DNA of 64,000 nt from Phragmites australis (taxonomy: Eukaryota; Streptophyta; Magnoliopsida; Poales; Poaceae): assembly GCF_958298935.1 (NCBI RefSeq), contig NC_084938.1:5587501-5651500 (forward strand), in the 5' to 3' direction. The translations under genes and the position numbers were made by a program. The notes under the pieces are model-generated. The model was not told the DNA's origin. It saw only the letters and a program-made list of their open reading frames with translations, and ran no database searches. Of the stretch, positions 46,238 through 57,147 are shown piece after piece. Numbering within the stretch: position 1 is the first letter of the stretch; every line of letters begins with the position of its first letter.

Positions 46238-46349
46238 CTCGACCGTTTAAGTACCGAATTATCACACCATCATGTTGAGCCATCCCAATGCAACTCGACC
46301 GTTTAAGTACCGAATTATCACACCATCATGTTGAGCCATCCCAATGCAA
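46238..46349. repeat. Perfect tandem duplication of 56 bp
   Basis: The unit starting ctcgaccgtttaagtaccga occurs twice, 46238-46293 and 46294-46349, apparently without differences. It lies within the Gypsy-like LTR region. Confidence 0.9.
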
Positions 46350-47147
46350 CTATGCATCCTATATGGGCAGAACTTTGCTTTTTCTTCCTCTTGACCAAGC
46401 TAGGCATCCTATTAGGAGAGAGAATCCCAAGTATCTGACAGGTACTCACGAGGATGTTTACTGACTCAGTCACACTACGATAATTAGTGAGGGAGTGTAC
46501 CCAATATGAGACATGTAGCACTTGGTATGTCCCGTAGTATGGTCTAGCAAGGAAAGATGATTAAAGTGTCTCGGTATTATTTGTTCCTCCGCTTGTAACA
46601 GTTGGAGGCTAAGCATATCGTGTGGGTCCAGTATACAATCTCTGTAAAATGTAAATCTATTCAAAATAGCTGTGTCCATGGTTATGGATATACAAACCAA
46701 TGACCTCATTGATTAGATTCAAAGACCTGTGTATCCTTGAGGAGTAAGTATGTGGACTAGATGTCCATGTGATGAAGTTGCTAGCTCAGTCTGTCAAGAG
46801 TTGTGCAGTACTAGAGGTACACCAGATATAATGATAGGAACTATGGAGCGAGGTGTAACCTCTCTCAGAACCGAAAACCCCTCAAATGTACCTTGTTACC
46901 TTATTTACATTATTTTCAAAGTTAACAGTAGGGAATATAACTGAATACATACATAAACAGCTTTACGCTTAAAACTAAATTTGTAAAGTCTTATCCTTGA
47001 GTTATCATTTATGTATCTATCAACAATTTGAAGTAGTATATGACTTGCTAAATACATTATGTACTCTCATTCTTGCTATCATTCAGATGAGAAATCAGAT
47101 GTTCACTAGAGATGAAGGCATGGATGAGGAATAGATTTAGTAGTCGT

Positions 47148-47867
47148 CACTACTATAGAAATAGGCTTATATGCCGACCCATCACTGCCGGTTCGTATCA
47201 TGGACTGACACTAAAAGATCATTCGAAAAGAACCGGCAGTGAAAATTTATTATCATTACCGGCTCGTGGCTAGAGCTGGCAGTGATACTATCACTGTCGG
47301 CTCGTGGCTAGAGCCGGTAGTGATAGTGGATGATGGCTTATTTTAAACAAAATTATAACTTTTTCATACGAAGTCGGATGGGGATAAACTTTATATAAAA
47401 AATAGCCCTTAACGAGATCTATAACCTTGTAGTTGAAAACATTTTCATTTGATGTCATTTAGATATCCAAATAATCGTTTGAATTTTCAAACAGAATATA
47501 TCAAAAAGATTGCATATGCTAATGGTATCACTAGTACTTTTGTGGTGGGATGGTAAGGACGTATCGCGCGAGTTGAGAGGTTCCAAGTTCGAGTGCCATG
47601 AACCGCACGTGCGTGTATTTCGCGCGAAAAATTATGTAACTTGCGACGGCGCGGGTGTGGGATTCCTCGGGTGCAATTTTTTTTTCAATTTTTTCAGCCC
47701 CAAAAAAGATCAATATGGTGCCCAACTATCATTGTCATCTGAAGCCTTCAGCCGACAGTGATAACCCCTTCACTGCCGGTCTATCACTGTCTGTTGCCCA
47801 CTGTCGGCTCCAAAATCGGCAGTGAAACCCCTTTATAAGCCGACAGTGAAGGGTTTTTTTACTAGTG
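47148..47867. mobile_element. Non-autonomous CACTA element (720 bp)
   Basis: The ends are CACTACTATAGAAATAGG and, on -, CACTAGTAAAAAAACCC, flanked by CGT on both sides (47145-47147 and 47868-47870), the 3-bp duplication expected of CACTA transposons. Subterminal repeats of the type atcactgccggttc / gccggcagtgata crowd both ends. The core holds the AT-rich module (47345-47480) and a tRNA-like module (47551-47596), but no transposase. It interrupts a Gypsy-like LTR region. Confidence 0.85.
47551..47596 (+). other. tRNA-like module (pol III A/B-box-like) in CACTA element
   Basis: tggtaaggacg (47551-47561) resembles an A box, and agttcgagtgc (47586-47596) resembles a B box, with the spacing of the internal promoters of a short tRNA-like gene. 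The module is shared, inverted, with the element at 484-2207. No complete cloverleaf is evident and transcription is unproven. Confidence 0.4.
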
Positions 47868-48110
47868 CGTATTCGCACCCTAGCTACATGTGGCTTTGGG
47901 TAGTTGTTTCGCTATGCTTTTGATGGCTGGTAGGCCAGATCTGTATTATACCTTATGGTTTGAAGACCTTTTGTACTTTGTAACATTAACATTTTTATGC
48001 ACGATACATGACTACGATTGCATAATTATTGCACTATAGGTATTAGCTATTTGATCAGAAACTAATACATGAGATATAAGAGATCTGTTCTCGATCCAAC
48101 GGCTCGCGGA

Positions 48111-50839
48111 AGGGCTAAAGTCACATATACTATAGCGTGATAACTTTGCTTTGTAAAGGCAGAGGATCCCAATCCCACCGCGAAGGCTCTTTTGTAATTA
48201 AAGAGGTTTTGATATTGGCAAAAAAAGTAGTTTAGTAATGGCATGTAAATGGCCTCCCTAAGTCCTTAAAAAAAGAGTTCTACACCATGGGAAAGCGTGA
48301 AGAATCTTTTTTCTGCCAATCTCATAAAAAATGAATACCCATGCATCGACATGGGAGGAGGGGCGTCGAGCTGCTCCAACGCGAGTGAGAGAACAAGTTT
48401 CTTCATCCATCCCAGATACAGACACATGTCTCTCAAAAAATAAAGATACAGACATATATAGCTGACTAAAGCAAATCTGCACCTTCTGGTTCTGCATATA
48501 TATATGGCATGCCGTTCGTCGAAAGCAAAAGAAAGTTGACTCTCCTCCTCCCATGCAAGCTAACACAAGACAAAATGAAAATGAGAGTATATCATTATCA
48601 ACGACGTCCTGGGATCCGCTGCAGTGAATCCACACTTTGTGACGTCAAATGGTAGGTGTGTGTCTCTGTTTAAACTATCACTTAATAGGTTTAAGGAAAA
48701 GTTTCCTCACCTCTTTCTCCCCTGTGCAGCTGTGCTTGATCTAGACCGTTCGTTGTCTAACAAACGGCGTATAAACGCCGTGTAGCCGTAGCGGCACCCT
48801 ATCCCCTCATGAAAAGAACTAGCGAGTTCTCTGTATACCTATTCCGCCGGTAAAATGTTTACAAGTCTTATAAGCATATTGCAGTCACCTTCTGGTAGGG
48901 ACAAGGTTGACCTTTTTTAGCTAAGAATTAATGTGCCATAAAGATTACTCATTTTACATGGCTTTTACATACATATCTTTTGTTATAATATATATTATTG
49001 ACTATTACAGTGGCGGACTCAGAAAAAAATGACCGAGTATCCTACTTATTAGGTTAGAGGCTCGGGTGTTCGACTTGTTAGGGATGTCCTATGAACCTGA
49101 TACATACGATATATTATAAAAAACGAAAAGTTACCTGGTGTGCTGTGTATGCCCTATCTTGAATGTGGGTTCGCCCCTAACTATCAGAAACATCGACAAG
49201 AGTCAGAATAATACGGTTCGACTGGAATTCTTTTGCTCAAATATATTTTATTTACCGTTGCATCATAGACATCAAATTATTTTTTAGTTTAAGCATCAGT
49301 CAGTCCTTTGAATAAGGACAGATATTGCACTAAAATTATATTGTACGCAATATAATGATAATATATTTAATTCAGTTTTCTAACAAAAGTCTACTAATCT
49401 TGAGAAGGAATCCTCAGCAGGCACGAAGGTGCAGTTAATCAGATCGGATCCAACAGCATTGTCAACGATCGAAAAGGATATTGTGACAATAGCATGGTGC
49501 CTGAAAATCTGTCTAGAAGTGTACCAGCCAAAGTAGCCAACTGCATCCTGTCAAGAGATGCTAGTTCTACCAACCGTCACACAGCCCACGGTGTGGAACC
49601 TTGGTTTTCTCCTTAGGCTGGATGGGTTATTTGTGAGGATCTTTCACTATGTTAATTATCCGTGTGCTGCAAATCTTCATACACCCATATAAACAAAAAC
49701 AGAAGAACAAGAAAACAATATACATATAATTCGAGTCATGCTATATGGTCTTATGCTTACGAGATAGCTATGTATGCAAGATATGTAAATATTGAATGAA
49801 TAAAAGTATATATATTAGTATAAGGTATTTAGAAACTTTAATTAAGAGAACATTGACCTGAACTATATTGGTGTGTTTGTTGCTATTTACTCACGTTGTT
49901 AGCTCTGTTAATTTCCACCATCTACTTTTTGTTAAGAGGTATCATAATACTGAAGCAAGGTCACGTCACGATTTTCTTGCATCATGGCAAGGCCCAGAAA
50001 AAAAAAAAACTATTTTAGCTGTTGGGTGGGAGTAATTCGGCATATGATTTTTACTGTTTCAACTTTCAAGTGTCCGTTCAATATTTAATGTCACATAGAA
50101 CTAAACATAATATGATGATTAACCCTAAGTTTATAAATTAAATACAATACATATCATAATCCTTCAGTTGGGTCAAACTTTTATTCTAATTACCACTTTT
50201 ACTACGTGCAATTGAAACAATTATCATTTAATCTAGAAAATTGCAAGATAAAAGAAGAAAGAGAAATTAAATATAAGCCAGTACATATAAAATCTATACA
50301 TATTGATCGCTGAAAATCCCTAGAATTTATACTGACTGACATTGAGTAGCCATGTAATTAAAACGCCAACATCTCTATCCTAATTAAGAGGAATCAATTT
50401 TTAATTAGGACATGATGTAAATAGAATCATACATATTCAAAACACAACTCTACAACTCATATCAAGAAATAATGGGAAAATAATTAAGACGTGATATAGA
50501 GTCTGCTATTCAGCTATTAGCTATATACAGTGCAAATGTGCAATATTGATCTATTTCACAGGTGTAGTTTAAGTTCATGGCTCTTATTTGGGTATAGCGT
50601 CACTGCTATGATCAAAAGCTATGCGTAAATATTTTTCTAGCTGAGAATCTTGTTTGCAACTAATAAGCAAAGCTATTCTGTAAAAAAAACTAATAAGCAA
50701 AGCTCTTTAATGATTTTCCATCTCTAAAACTAGACATCGACAAACTTATACCAATTCAATAGTGAGAACATGCTGAATGTTAGGTATGTGACAGAGGGTC
50801 GCTTTGGCAATACCTTCGGAACGAACCAATAAAACTAAG
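48111..50839. other. Long intergenic stretch without supported genes
   Basis: Mostly AT-rich. A small element-like segment begins cagtggcggactc near 49008 and closes near 49184 (gggttcgcccctaa). On -, 49600-49440 reads as a protein-like stretch (LASLDRMQLATLAGTLLDRF) that ends in a stop; it may be a fragment of an unrecognised gene. Nothing else can be supported. Confidence 0.35.
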
Positions 50840-53059
50840 AGAAAAATTTCAAGTGAGAACATACATATACAAACAAACAAAACTTATAGATCAAGTGAGT
50901 TACGTGGTGTCTTGGACCCCTTTACCGAAAGAGGAAGAGAAGAAAGGGATGGACCCCTTAGAAATAACGGGATAAAAGAAATTGACCTAGCAAGCACTAT
51001 GGATTATTTGTTCATTTCATGAACTCAGTAGTTTTAATAATCAATAAACACAAGTCGATATGTGCTGCGATGAGTTCAGAGATATCGGAAGGGCCTTTTT
51101 TATATATATTGAACGAGTAATTTATTTACAATGAGATCACGTCCAACTAAACATATAATCACCGGTGATTAACGAATTCCAACCGGCTTGCCCAAAGTCC
51201 AGCTTGTCTGCTTGTGCTGCATGGAAGAAAGTCCACTCTTAGAATCGTCTGAACAGCTATTTAGTCATCACCCTTCAGGAGTTGACCAATTGATCCGTGA
51301 CTTGTGTAGGTGCTGCACACTACTAGAATCCTAAGAATGACCGACTATTTTTATACCGCCGGGTATTATGTTACACTGTTGGGAGATAAAAATCAGCGAG
51401 TGTATACCATCAACAATCTCCCATCGGGGAATCTTGGTTGGGGATTACTCCAATTGCCGACGGTACCATTGGCTATTTGATGGCCGACAGTTTGTTGCCG
51501 ATAGTTGGTTGTCGGTAATCAGATGGCCAACCTATTGATCCAATGTGGACCCGATATAAATCGCTGATGGGTTACTGGTTAGGCATTGTATTGTTGACAG
51601 TCTGTTTGACCCGTTGAAATATGTTTTCCCGACCGTATTTTACTAGTTGTCAGAAATTGAACACGTCAGCTATTCATGTACCTAACGGTTTAAATAACCG
51701 TCAGTCATAATAGTGTGTGGTAGTTTTATTATCTATTGGCTATATTAATAGAGAAAATCTACAATTTACCATCGTATAGCGACCCAATCTACGATTCACC
51801 ATAACTGGTTATGGAACTATACGCAATCGACTCGGTCAAAGCTCTGTGAAAGCTCTGTTCTGCGTTGTAAAAAGATGATTTTGCCCATGCAGATGACTTG
51901 TTGCTGCTGCCGTGCATTTTTTTCTCCACTGGCGTGCATGTGCTGCTGCTGCCTTTGTTCTGCCGTGCTGTTTTTTTGCTGATGCCGAGTGACAACAGGA
52001 GCAAGTCAAAATGATGTATCGCCAGGAATGCAGGGTTTATTCACAAATTATGAGACAAAAAGCAAAGCGTTTAGTGTTACCCATTACTTTGTAAACTAAA
52101 TCCTGCTGTAATGATAACTAGGACTGCACACAAGGTAACTTTACCTGGTGATAAAGTTGATTCTAAAGTGCACTGACATGATAACATTTCTCAGAGAATT
52201 TCATCAAACAAAGGAAACCACAGAACATGGACCGTAAAATAAGAGCAGGAGAAATAAAAGCATGATAACACAACATAACAGTGGCATAGTATAGCATAAC
52301 AGTTCCTACAAGTAGCATGTTCAAATGAGCTTGATATTACATGTTCACTTCGCAACGGAGCCCAAAATAGGTCCTCATGTACTTAAGATAAACGGAAGCC
52401 CATGAAATTAGACAACTAGTTTGTTCTTGCTTCGAGTCCACATGGATGGACTATCTGGTGACGTCGGTATAAGCTTTCTCTCGGACTTCGCTCTCCCCTT
52501 GACAGGTTATGTAGCAGCCTCAACAATAGCGATGGAGGCATGACCATTTTGTTCAGTTGAAGTAGGCTCAAGTGTGGCAGGATGAGTTGTAGTAGAAATG
52601 TCCTTTTTCTTTGTCCAGAAAAATCAGGTAACAATTGTGGTAAGTGATGTACAGTAGCAATAGCTAAGTGATGGGTGTATGTATTAGAATTTAATTACCG
52701 TTTGTTTGGCAACTTAGCATAAGCTTCTTTAGCTTCCGGGTTTGCATCTTTGAATTTCCTCCATGTGTGGTCATACCCATGGCAGATAGGATACTTATGC
52801 TTGCCTTTCCTACCCTGAGGCTTTCCTGTAACACCACCCTTGTACCGCTCAGTCCTATATCTACCTGATATGTCTCAATGACCAAACAATACTCATGACT
52901 TCTATTTGCATCCATCAATTCTGAAGAGATCTTGTGTCCATGGGATGACGACGATGAGAGCATTGAAGCATATGCAACTTTGAACTTGGACACAGTGTAG
53001 TAGTCATCGACATAATGTTCAAGTTTGAACCTAATTGCAAAGATGAAGCACAATGCACG

Positions 53060-53280
53060 GTGAAAGGATCGAATGACCCAAGAGGGGGTGAATTGGGTAC
53101 AAAATTAAAAACTTCTATCGATTTTTAGAACAAGTAGTAACCTTAACCTAGATGAAAAAAATGTAACTACACGAATAAGCTAGGACAAGGCAACTAAGTA
53201 AGCAAGCAAAGAAACTAAGAACATGCGAAAATAAGAAGCTTGTAAGTATGGAAATGCTCAAAGTAAATGCGGCAAACTAA
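53060..53280 (-). mobile_element. Copia LTR 3'-end fragment inside the CACTA element
   Basis: The sequence starting tgaaaggatcgaatgaccc is the reverse complement of the final 200 bp or so of the solo LTR at 42097-43836, with moderate divergence. It runs up to about 53280, where similarity fades. It shows that a related LTR retrotransposon inserted into the CACTA element and was later truncated. Confidence 0.6.
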
Positions 53281-53499
53281 TCTAGAAACTTCAATTGCCT
53301 GAACCACATCAAGATAGCCAATTTATCATCCTTACTAACACAATACTTTGCTCTTGATTTTTCCCATGTGCCATTGGACTTCTTAGTCAACTATAGACTT
53401 CGCCGGTCACAAATCTCAGTGCTTTTACATTATCCTTAGTTTACCAATGATATCTAGGCATGTGCTTAACAGTGCCTCGGCAATATTTTCTCATTGTGC

Positions 53500-54240
53500 A
53501 TGACATCAATATTTATGTCGAAGAACCAGTTTTTTCAAGTACGATAATTGCCGCCACAAACCACTTATATATGTCCAATTGTGCTCCTTACCAAACCCTT
53601 CAAATTTATTCGGGCCATATCTATCAAGTGCTAGCCTTTCGAGCTGTTCATATACCTCAACTCTTGTTAGGCGCTTTGGTGGAGGAGCAAAAACTTTTGT
53701 TATCTTACGAAACATTTCACAATTCTACAAAATTCATGTCTAGCAGGAAGGAATCTGCTATGGCAAGCAAACCAGCAAGGTTTATGCCCATGTTTCAACT
53801 GAATTGTGTTTATATCAAGCCCACATATTGGACAAGCCATACCCTGAAAAATCATGAATAATCCATAGAACAATTGCCCTCATGGTGAGGTTTTCCTTTC
53901 GATAACAATCATAAGTAACAACACCATCTTCCCATAAATTCAAAAGCTCATCAATTAGAGGTTGCATGAAGATATTAAAGTTCTTCCTTGGGTATTCAGG
54001 ACCAGGAATACCAAGTGCAAGGATAATATTCCTCTATTTCGTGCATATTTTAGGAGGAAGATTATACAGAACAACAAACACATGCCAACATGAGTATGGG
54101 GCTGCAGAAACACTAAATGGTGTAAAGCCATCCGTTACGAAACTTAGACGCACATTCCTAACATCTTGGCAAAATTTGGAAAAACTTTGTCAAATTCCTT
54201 CCAAGCTTCTCCATCAGAAGGGTAAATCATAACATTTTGG
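53500..54240 (-). pseudogene. TNP2-like CACTA transposase fragment, broken
   Basis: On - from 54240 downwards the sequence reads SDGEAWKEFDKVFP, then after a frame change FVTDGFTPFSVSAAPYSCW, LALGIPGPEYPRKNFNIF, IDELLNLWEDGVVTYDCY and MRAIVLWIIHDFSGYGLS. An open frame of 69 codons (53715-53506) follows with PPPKRLTRVEVYEQ and KFEGFGKEHNW. All are standard TNP2 segments in the right order. Stops and frame changes make it inactive. It is a different subfamily from the transposase at 19080-22130. Confidence 0.7.
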
Positions 54241-54685
54241 TTGTGTGTTTGTGCATGGCATCACATGTGCTTTGATGTGTTTTGTGACATGTATAGCTAT
54301 TGTAGCCTTGGAGTAATTAGAAGGTAACGCAAAACTTTTTGTGGTATTTTCATGTATTTGTTTCCTGCGGTTGCCTCCTCATACCGGGATTCACCACAGA
54401 TAGTTCAATTTTCTTTATTTTGATTATCTTTGTAATATATCATGCAACCGTTTGGGCATGCATGAATCTTTATATATGGCATGCCCAAGCTATGCACAAG
54501 TTTCTTAGACTTGTAAAAGTTTTTAGGGAGATTCTATGCAGCCTCATCTCCAACAACTTTATGGACAAGATTCATTATTTCAGTGAAACAAGCTTCAGAC
54601 AAGTTATAATGTGCTTTTATAGTCATAAGTCGTGCTACGAAGGATAAACAAAATTGTGATGTCCTTTCATGTAATGGATTGTCAG

Positions 54686-54795
54686 CTTCCTCTAGCAATT
54701 TATATAACTCTTTTGCAGCTTGGGTTGGTTCCTCACCAAGCTTCCTCTAGCAATTTATATAACTCTTTTGCAGCTTGGGTTGGTTCCTCACCAAG
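54686..54795. repeat. Perfect tandem duplication of 55 bp
   Basis: The unit starting cttcctctagcaatttatat occurs twice without visible differences, 54686-54740 and 54741-54795, inside the CACTA element. Confidence 0.9.
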
Positions 54796-55375
54796 AATCC
54801 ATTGCCAAATAACGTACATATTTGATTTATTTTTTAAAAAAAATAAATTTATTTTGATAAAGTTTCTTTAAAATTTACAGACATTCATTAGATGCAAAAA
54901 AATATCACTCTCTAGACATCATTATAGGCACCCATTCATTGATATGGGTATCATGAAACATCCATTTAAGAAAAGGAGTTCTATAATCAACATGAACACA
55001 TCCATCCCAATCATCCATCCACCTTGATAAAATGGCCCACGTTTCTCCAAATTAGTGATGGGTGAGTTTTTTTTGTCTAATTTGGAAACACCAATCAATT
55101 ACCATGTGTTACACTGAGACCATCGGGAATTGATTGCACCATCGTCCATATGATACAGAGGCCAACAAGTAAAATTATGATGGTTGGAGACTGGTTGAAC
55201 CATCGACCGTTTGTCCTAAGTTCCCAATAGGTCACCTTATAACAGTTGGAAACATATTAACCGTCGGCTATTATTAATCTCACCAACAAGTTATCGGCTA
55301 TTATTAATCTCACCAACGGGTTGTCGGCTATTCTATTTCACTGTCAGCCTTGGTTACATTTCTAGTAGTGTCTAC

Positions 55376-56250
55376 ATTTAGTTTTGAGTGCAACGTATAT
55401 GCATTCCACACCACAACAGAGACTTCTAGCGTGGCCCAACTCGCTAATCCTAGTATATCACCAAATTATTCTTGATTATATTACTCCGCTATTAATATCC
55501 TAACCAGCATCAAACTTTTGATCAAGTAGATGGCATAAACCAATTGAAAGAACCAAACTCGAAAGCCAAGATATGGTGTAAAACTAGAAAAGTATGTAGC
55601 AACTTGCACACATAGTGGAAAAGGTGGCAGATTCATTCAGATGATAGCGACTTCTTGTAAAAACAAATAGAACGAAGTAGTACTGACAATATCATGTGGG
55701 ATAGATGTTTGAAGAATTATGTGTTTGCATGCAGGTTTTGTCAGTAGCAAACAAGGACAGTGGAAAAATGAAATGCATACAAAATGCCCCCTGATTTTTC
55801 TCAACACTAGTGCATGTATACAAAACTCTAGGTTTAGGAATTATGGATCCATACAGTTTTTGTTTAAAAAACAGATGCATGCTATTATAGGTATTGAAGT
55901 TCAAAAAAGTTGAATAACATCAGTGTTCTGTTAAACATTTTTTTTCTAAATCCTTATCCACCATATATAACACATTAAAGAACTATGTGCATTCTATTCC
56001 ACGGGCTCCATCTCCATGGGTTGTTATTATAAATATCTGAATTCGAAACTAGCCCAAAATTTATCTCTGTAGGGCCGAAAAGGCCTATGGGTGCTTGAAG
56101 AACCACTTCCTTTCAGTTTAGATAAGTACTTCCCCGCTTAATTCATCATTTTAAGTTTGTCAAAAAAAATTATGGTATGCGTACATATTCTTTCCTTGTT
56201 CATCAGGAATGCATATCCACATAGATGTCAATCACTATATGACTCTGAGC
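55376..56250. repeat. Duplicated segment, copy A
   Basis: This stretch aligns with 58415-59190 (copy B) over almost its whole length with frequent substitutions and small gaps. Shared blocks include cttcttgtaaaaacaaat, aaatgaaatgcatacaaaat and cctatgggtgcttgaaga. It contains no convincing gene. A related upstream part of copy A may lie at 50840-51060, before the CACTA insertion. Confidence 0.75.
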
Positions 56251-56346
56251 TCATCTGAGCTCTTGATGAGCTTTTCTTTCATATCCGAAAAGAGTAATCC
56301 CCCCTCTCTCCCTCTAGCGATATGTTATTCTTTGAGAAAGTAATAA

Positions 56347-56614
56347 GAGCATTTCCAACCATATTCTATTCATTTCGTTCTTTTTCTGATTCCTCTCTCT
56401 GTTTCCATTTCCTTTATTTTCTATCATCTCCAATCCCTTTCCTTCGAAGGGATTCGTGAAGGAAAATGAGAGAGAATCTCGTCCAGAAGTGAATGCTCTT
56501 GAAAATCCCTTCGTGACGGGAACCATGAATGAAAACCGTTTGAGCGCTGAAATGAACAAAAATCCCTTTCACAAAGAGATTCTTGTCCACGAAGGGAATC
56601 CCTTGGGGATGCTC
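56347..56614. mobile_element. Tourist-like MITE, copy 2
   Basis: A 268-bp element with inverted ends GAGCATTTCCAACC and GAGCATCCCCAAGG, flanked by TAA on both sides (56344-56346 and 56615-56617). It is related internally to the element at 24619-24890. TSD, size and lack of coding capacity fit a PIF/Harbinger-derived MITE. Confidence 0.7.
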
Positions 56615-56707
56615 TAAGTGGAGAGAAGCCTGGAACGGCTTCATCTTGGTGGCTCCAGGCGGTAATGTGTTGCTAGATCTAGCGGCAATTGGGGATATGC
56701 GGGGGCG

Positions 56708-57079
56708 CACTACTACGGAATGGGTCAAAAGTAGCGTCCTAACAGTGCTGATTGTATAATAACCACAACTAAAGGTATACCAGTACCAGTTCTTAATCTT
56801 CCACGCACGAACAATGACTGAGCTGTTAAGAACCGGCATTGAAATGGGCTATCAGTGCCGGTTCCATCTAACAACCGACACTAAAACGATCGGACCCGAA
56901 ACTTAGCCTTTGATTCACTTTTTAGTTTCACGGCTCACATCCGGCTATCCGCTCTGTCCGAACCCGAAAATTTGATTGATTCTAATTTAGGCTCTCCCCT
57001 CATGTCCGGCTCAACAAATATTTTGCTCGACTGTCGTCTCTCTCTGTCTTATCTTCTCTACCGCATCTCTCTGTCTCTT

Positions 57080-57147
<68 letters not shown>

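Larger units (their letters stand above)
44700..48110 (+). mobile_element. Gypsy-like LTR region, interrupted by a CACTA element
   Basis: GC-rich sequence (44750-45450) is followed by AT-rich sequence (45450-48110) with a character familiar from grass Gypsy LTRs, for example gaggatttcacggagaaccc near 45680 and aggcatggatgaggaataga near 47113. The sequence after the CACTA insertion (47868 on) continues the same element. No gag or pol is seen. Outer borders are approximate, and the classification rests on recalled resemblance rather than a domain. Confidence 0.4.
51318..55370 (-). mobile_element. CACTA transposon with TNP2-type transposase remnants
   Basis: The ends are CACTACTAGAATCC (51318) and, on -, CACTACTAGAAATGTAACC (from 55370), with subterminal repeats of the type accgtcggctattattaatc and tgccgacagt/accgtcag. 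Transposase pieces lie on the - strand. The flanking trinucleotides (GCA and TCT) do not match, so one end may have been altered. A fragment of a Copia LTR (about 53060-53280, inverted relative to 43620-43836) lies inside. The 4-kb size is short for an autonomous element. Confidence 0.65.

Noticed and set aside
47551..47596. A functional tRNA gene
   Set aside because: Only A- and B-box-like motifs are visible; no acceptor stem pairing or clear anticodon arm could be found.
42097..53280. The LTR at 42097 and the LTR fragment at 53060 as two ends of one retrotransposon
   Set aside because: They are in opposite orientation, the first has its own complete 5-bp duplication, and the space between holds unrelated elements.
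51318..55370. A confirmed target duplication for the large CACTA element
   Set aside because: Flanking trinucleotides GCA and TCT do not match, so the element is called on ends and transposase only.
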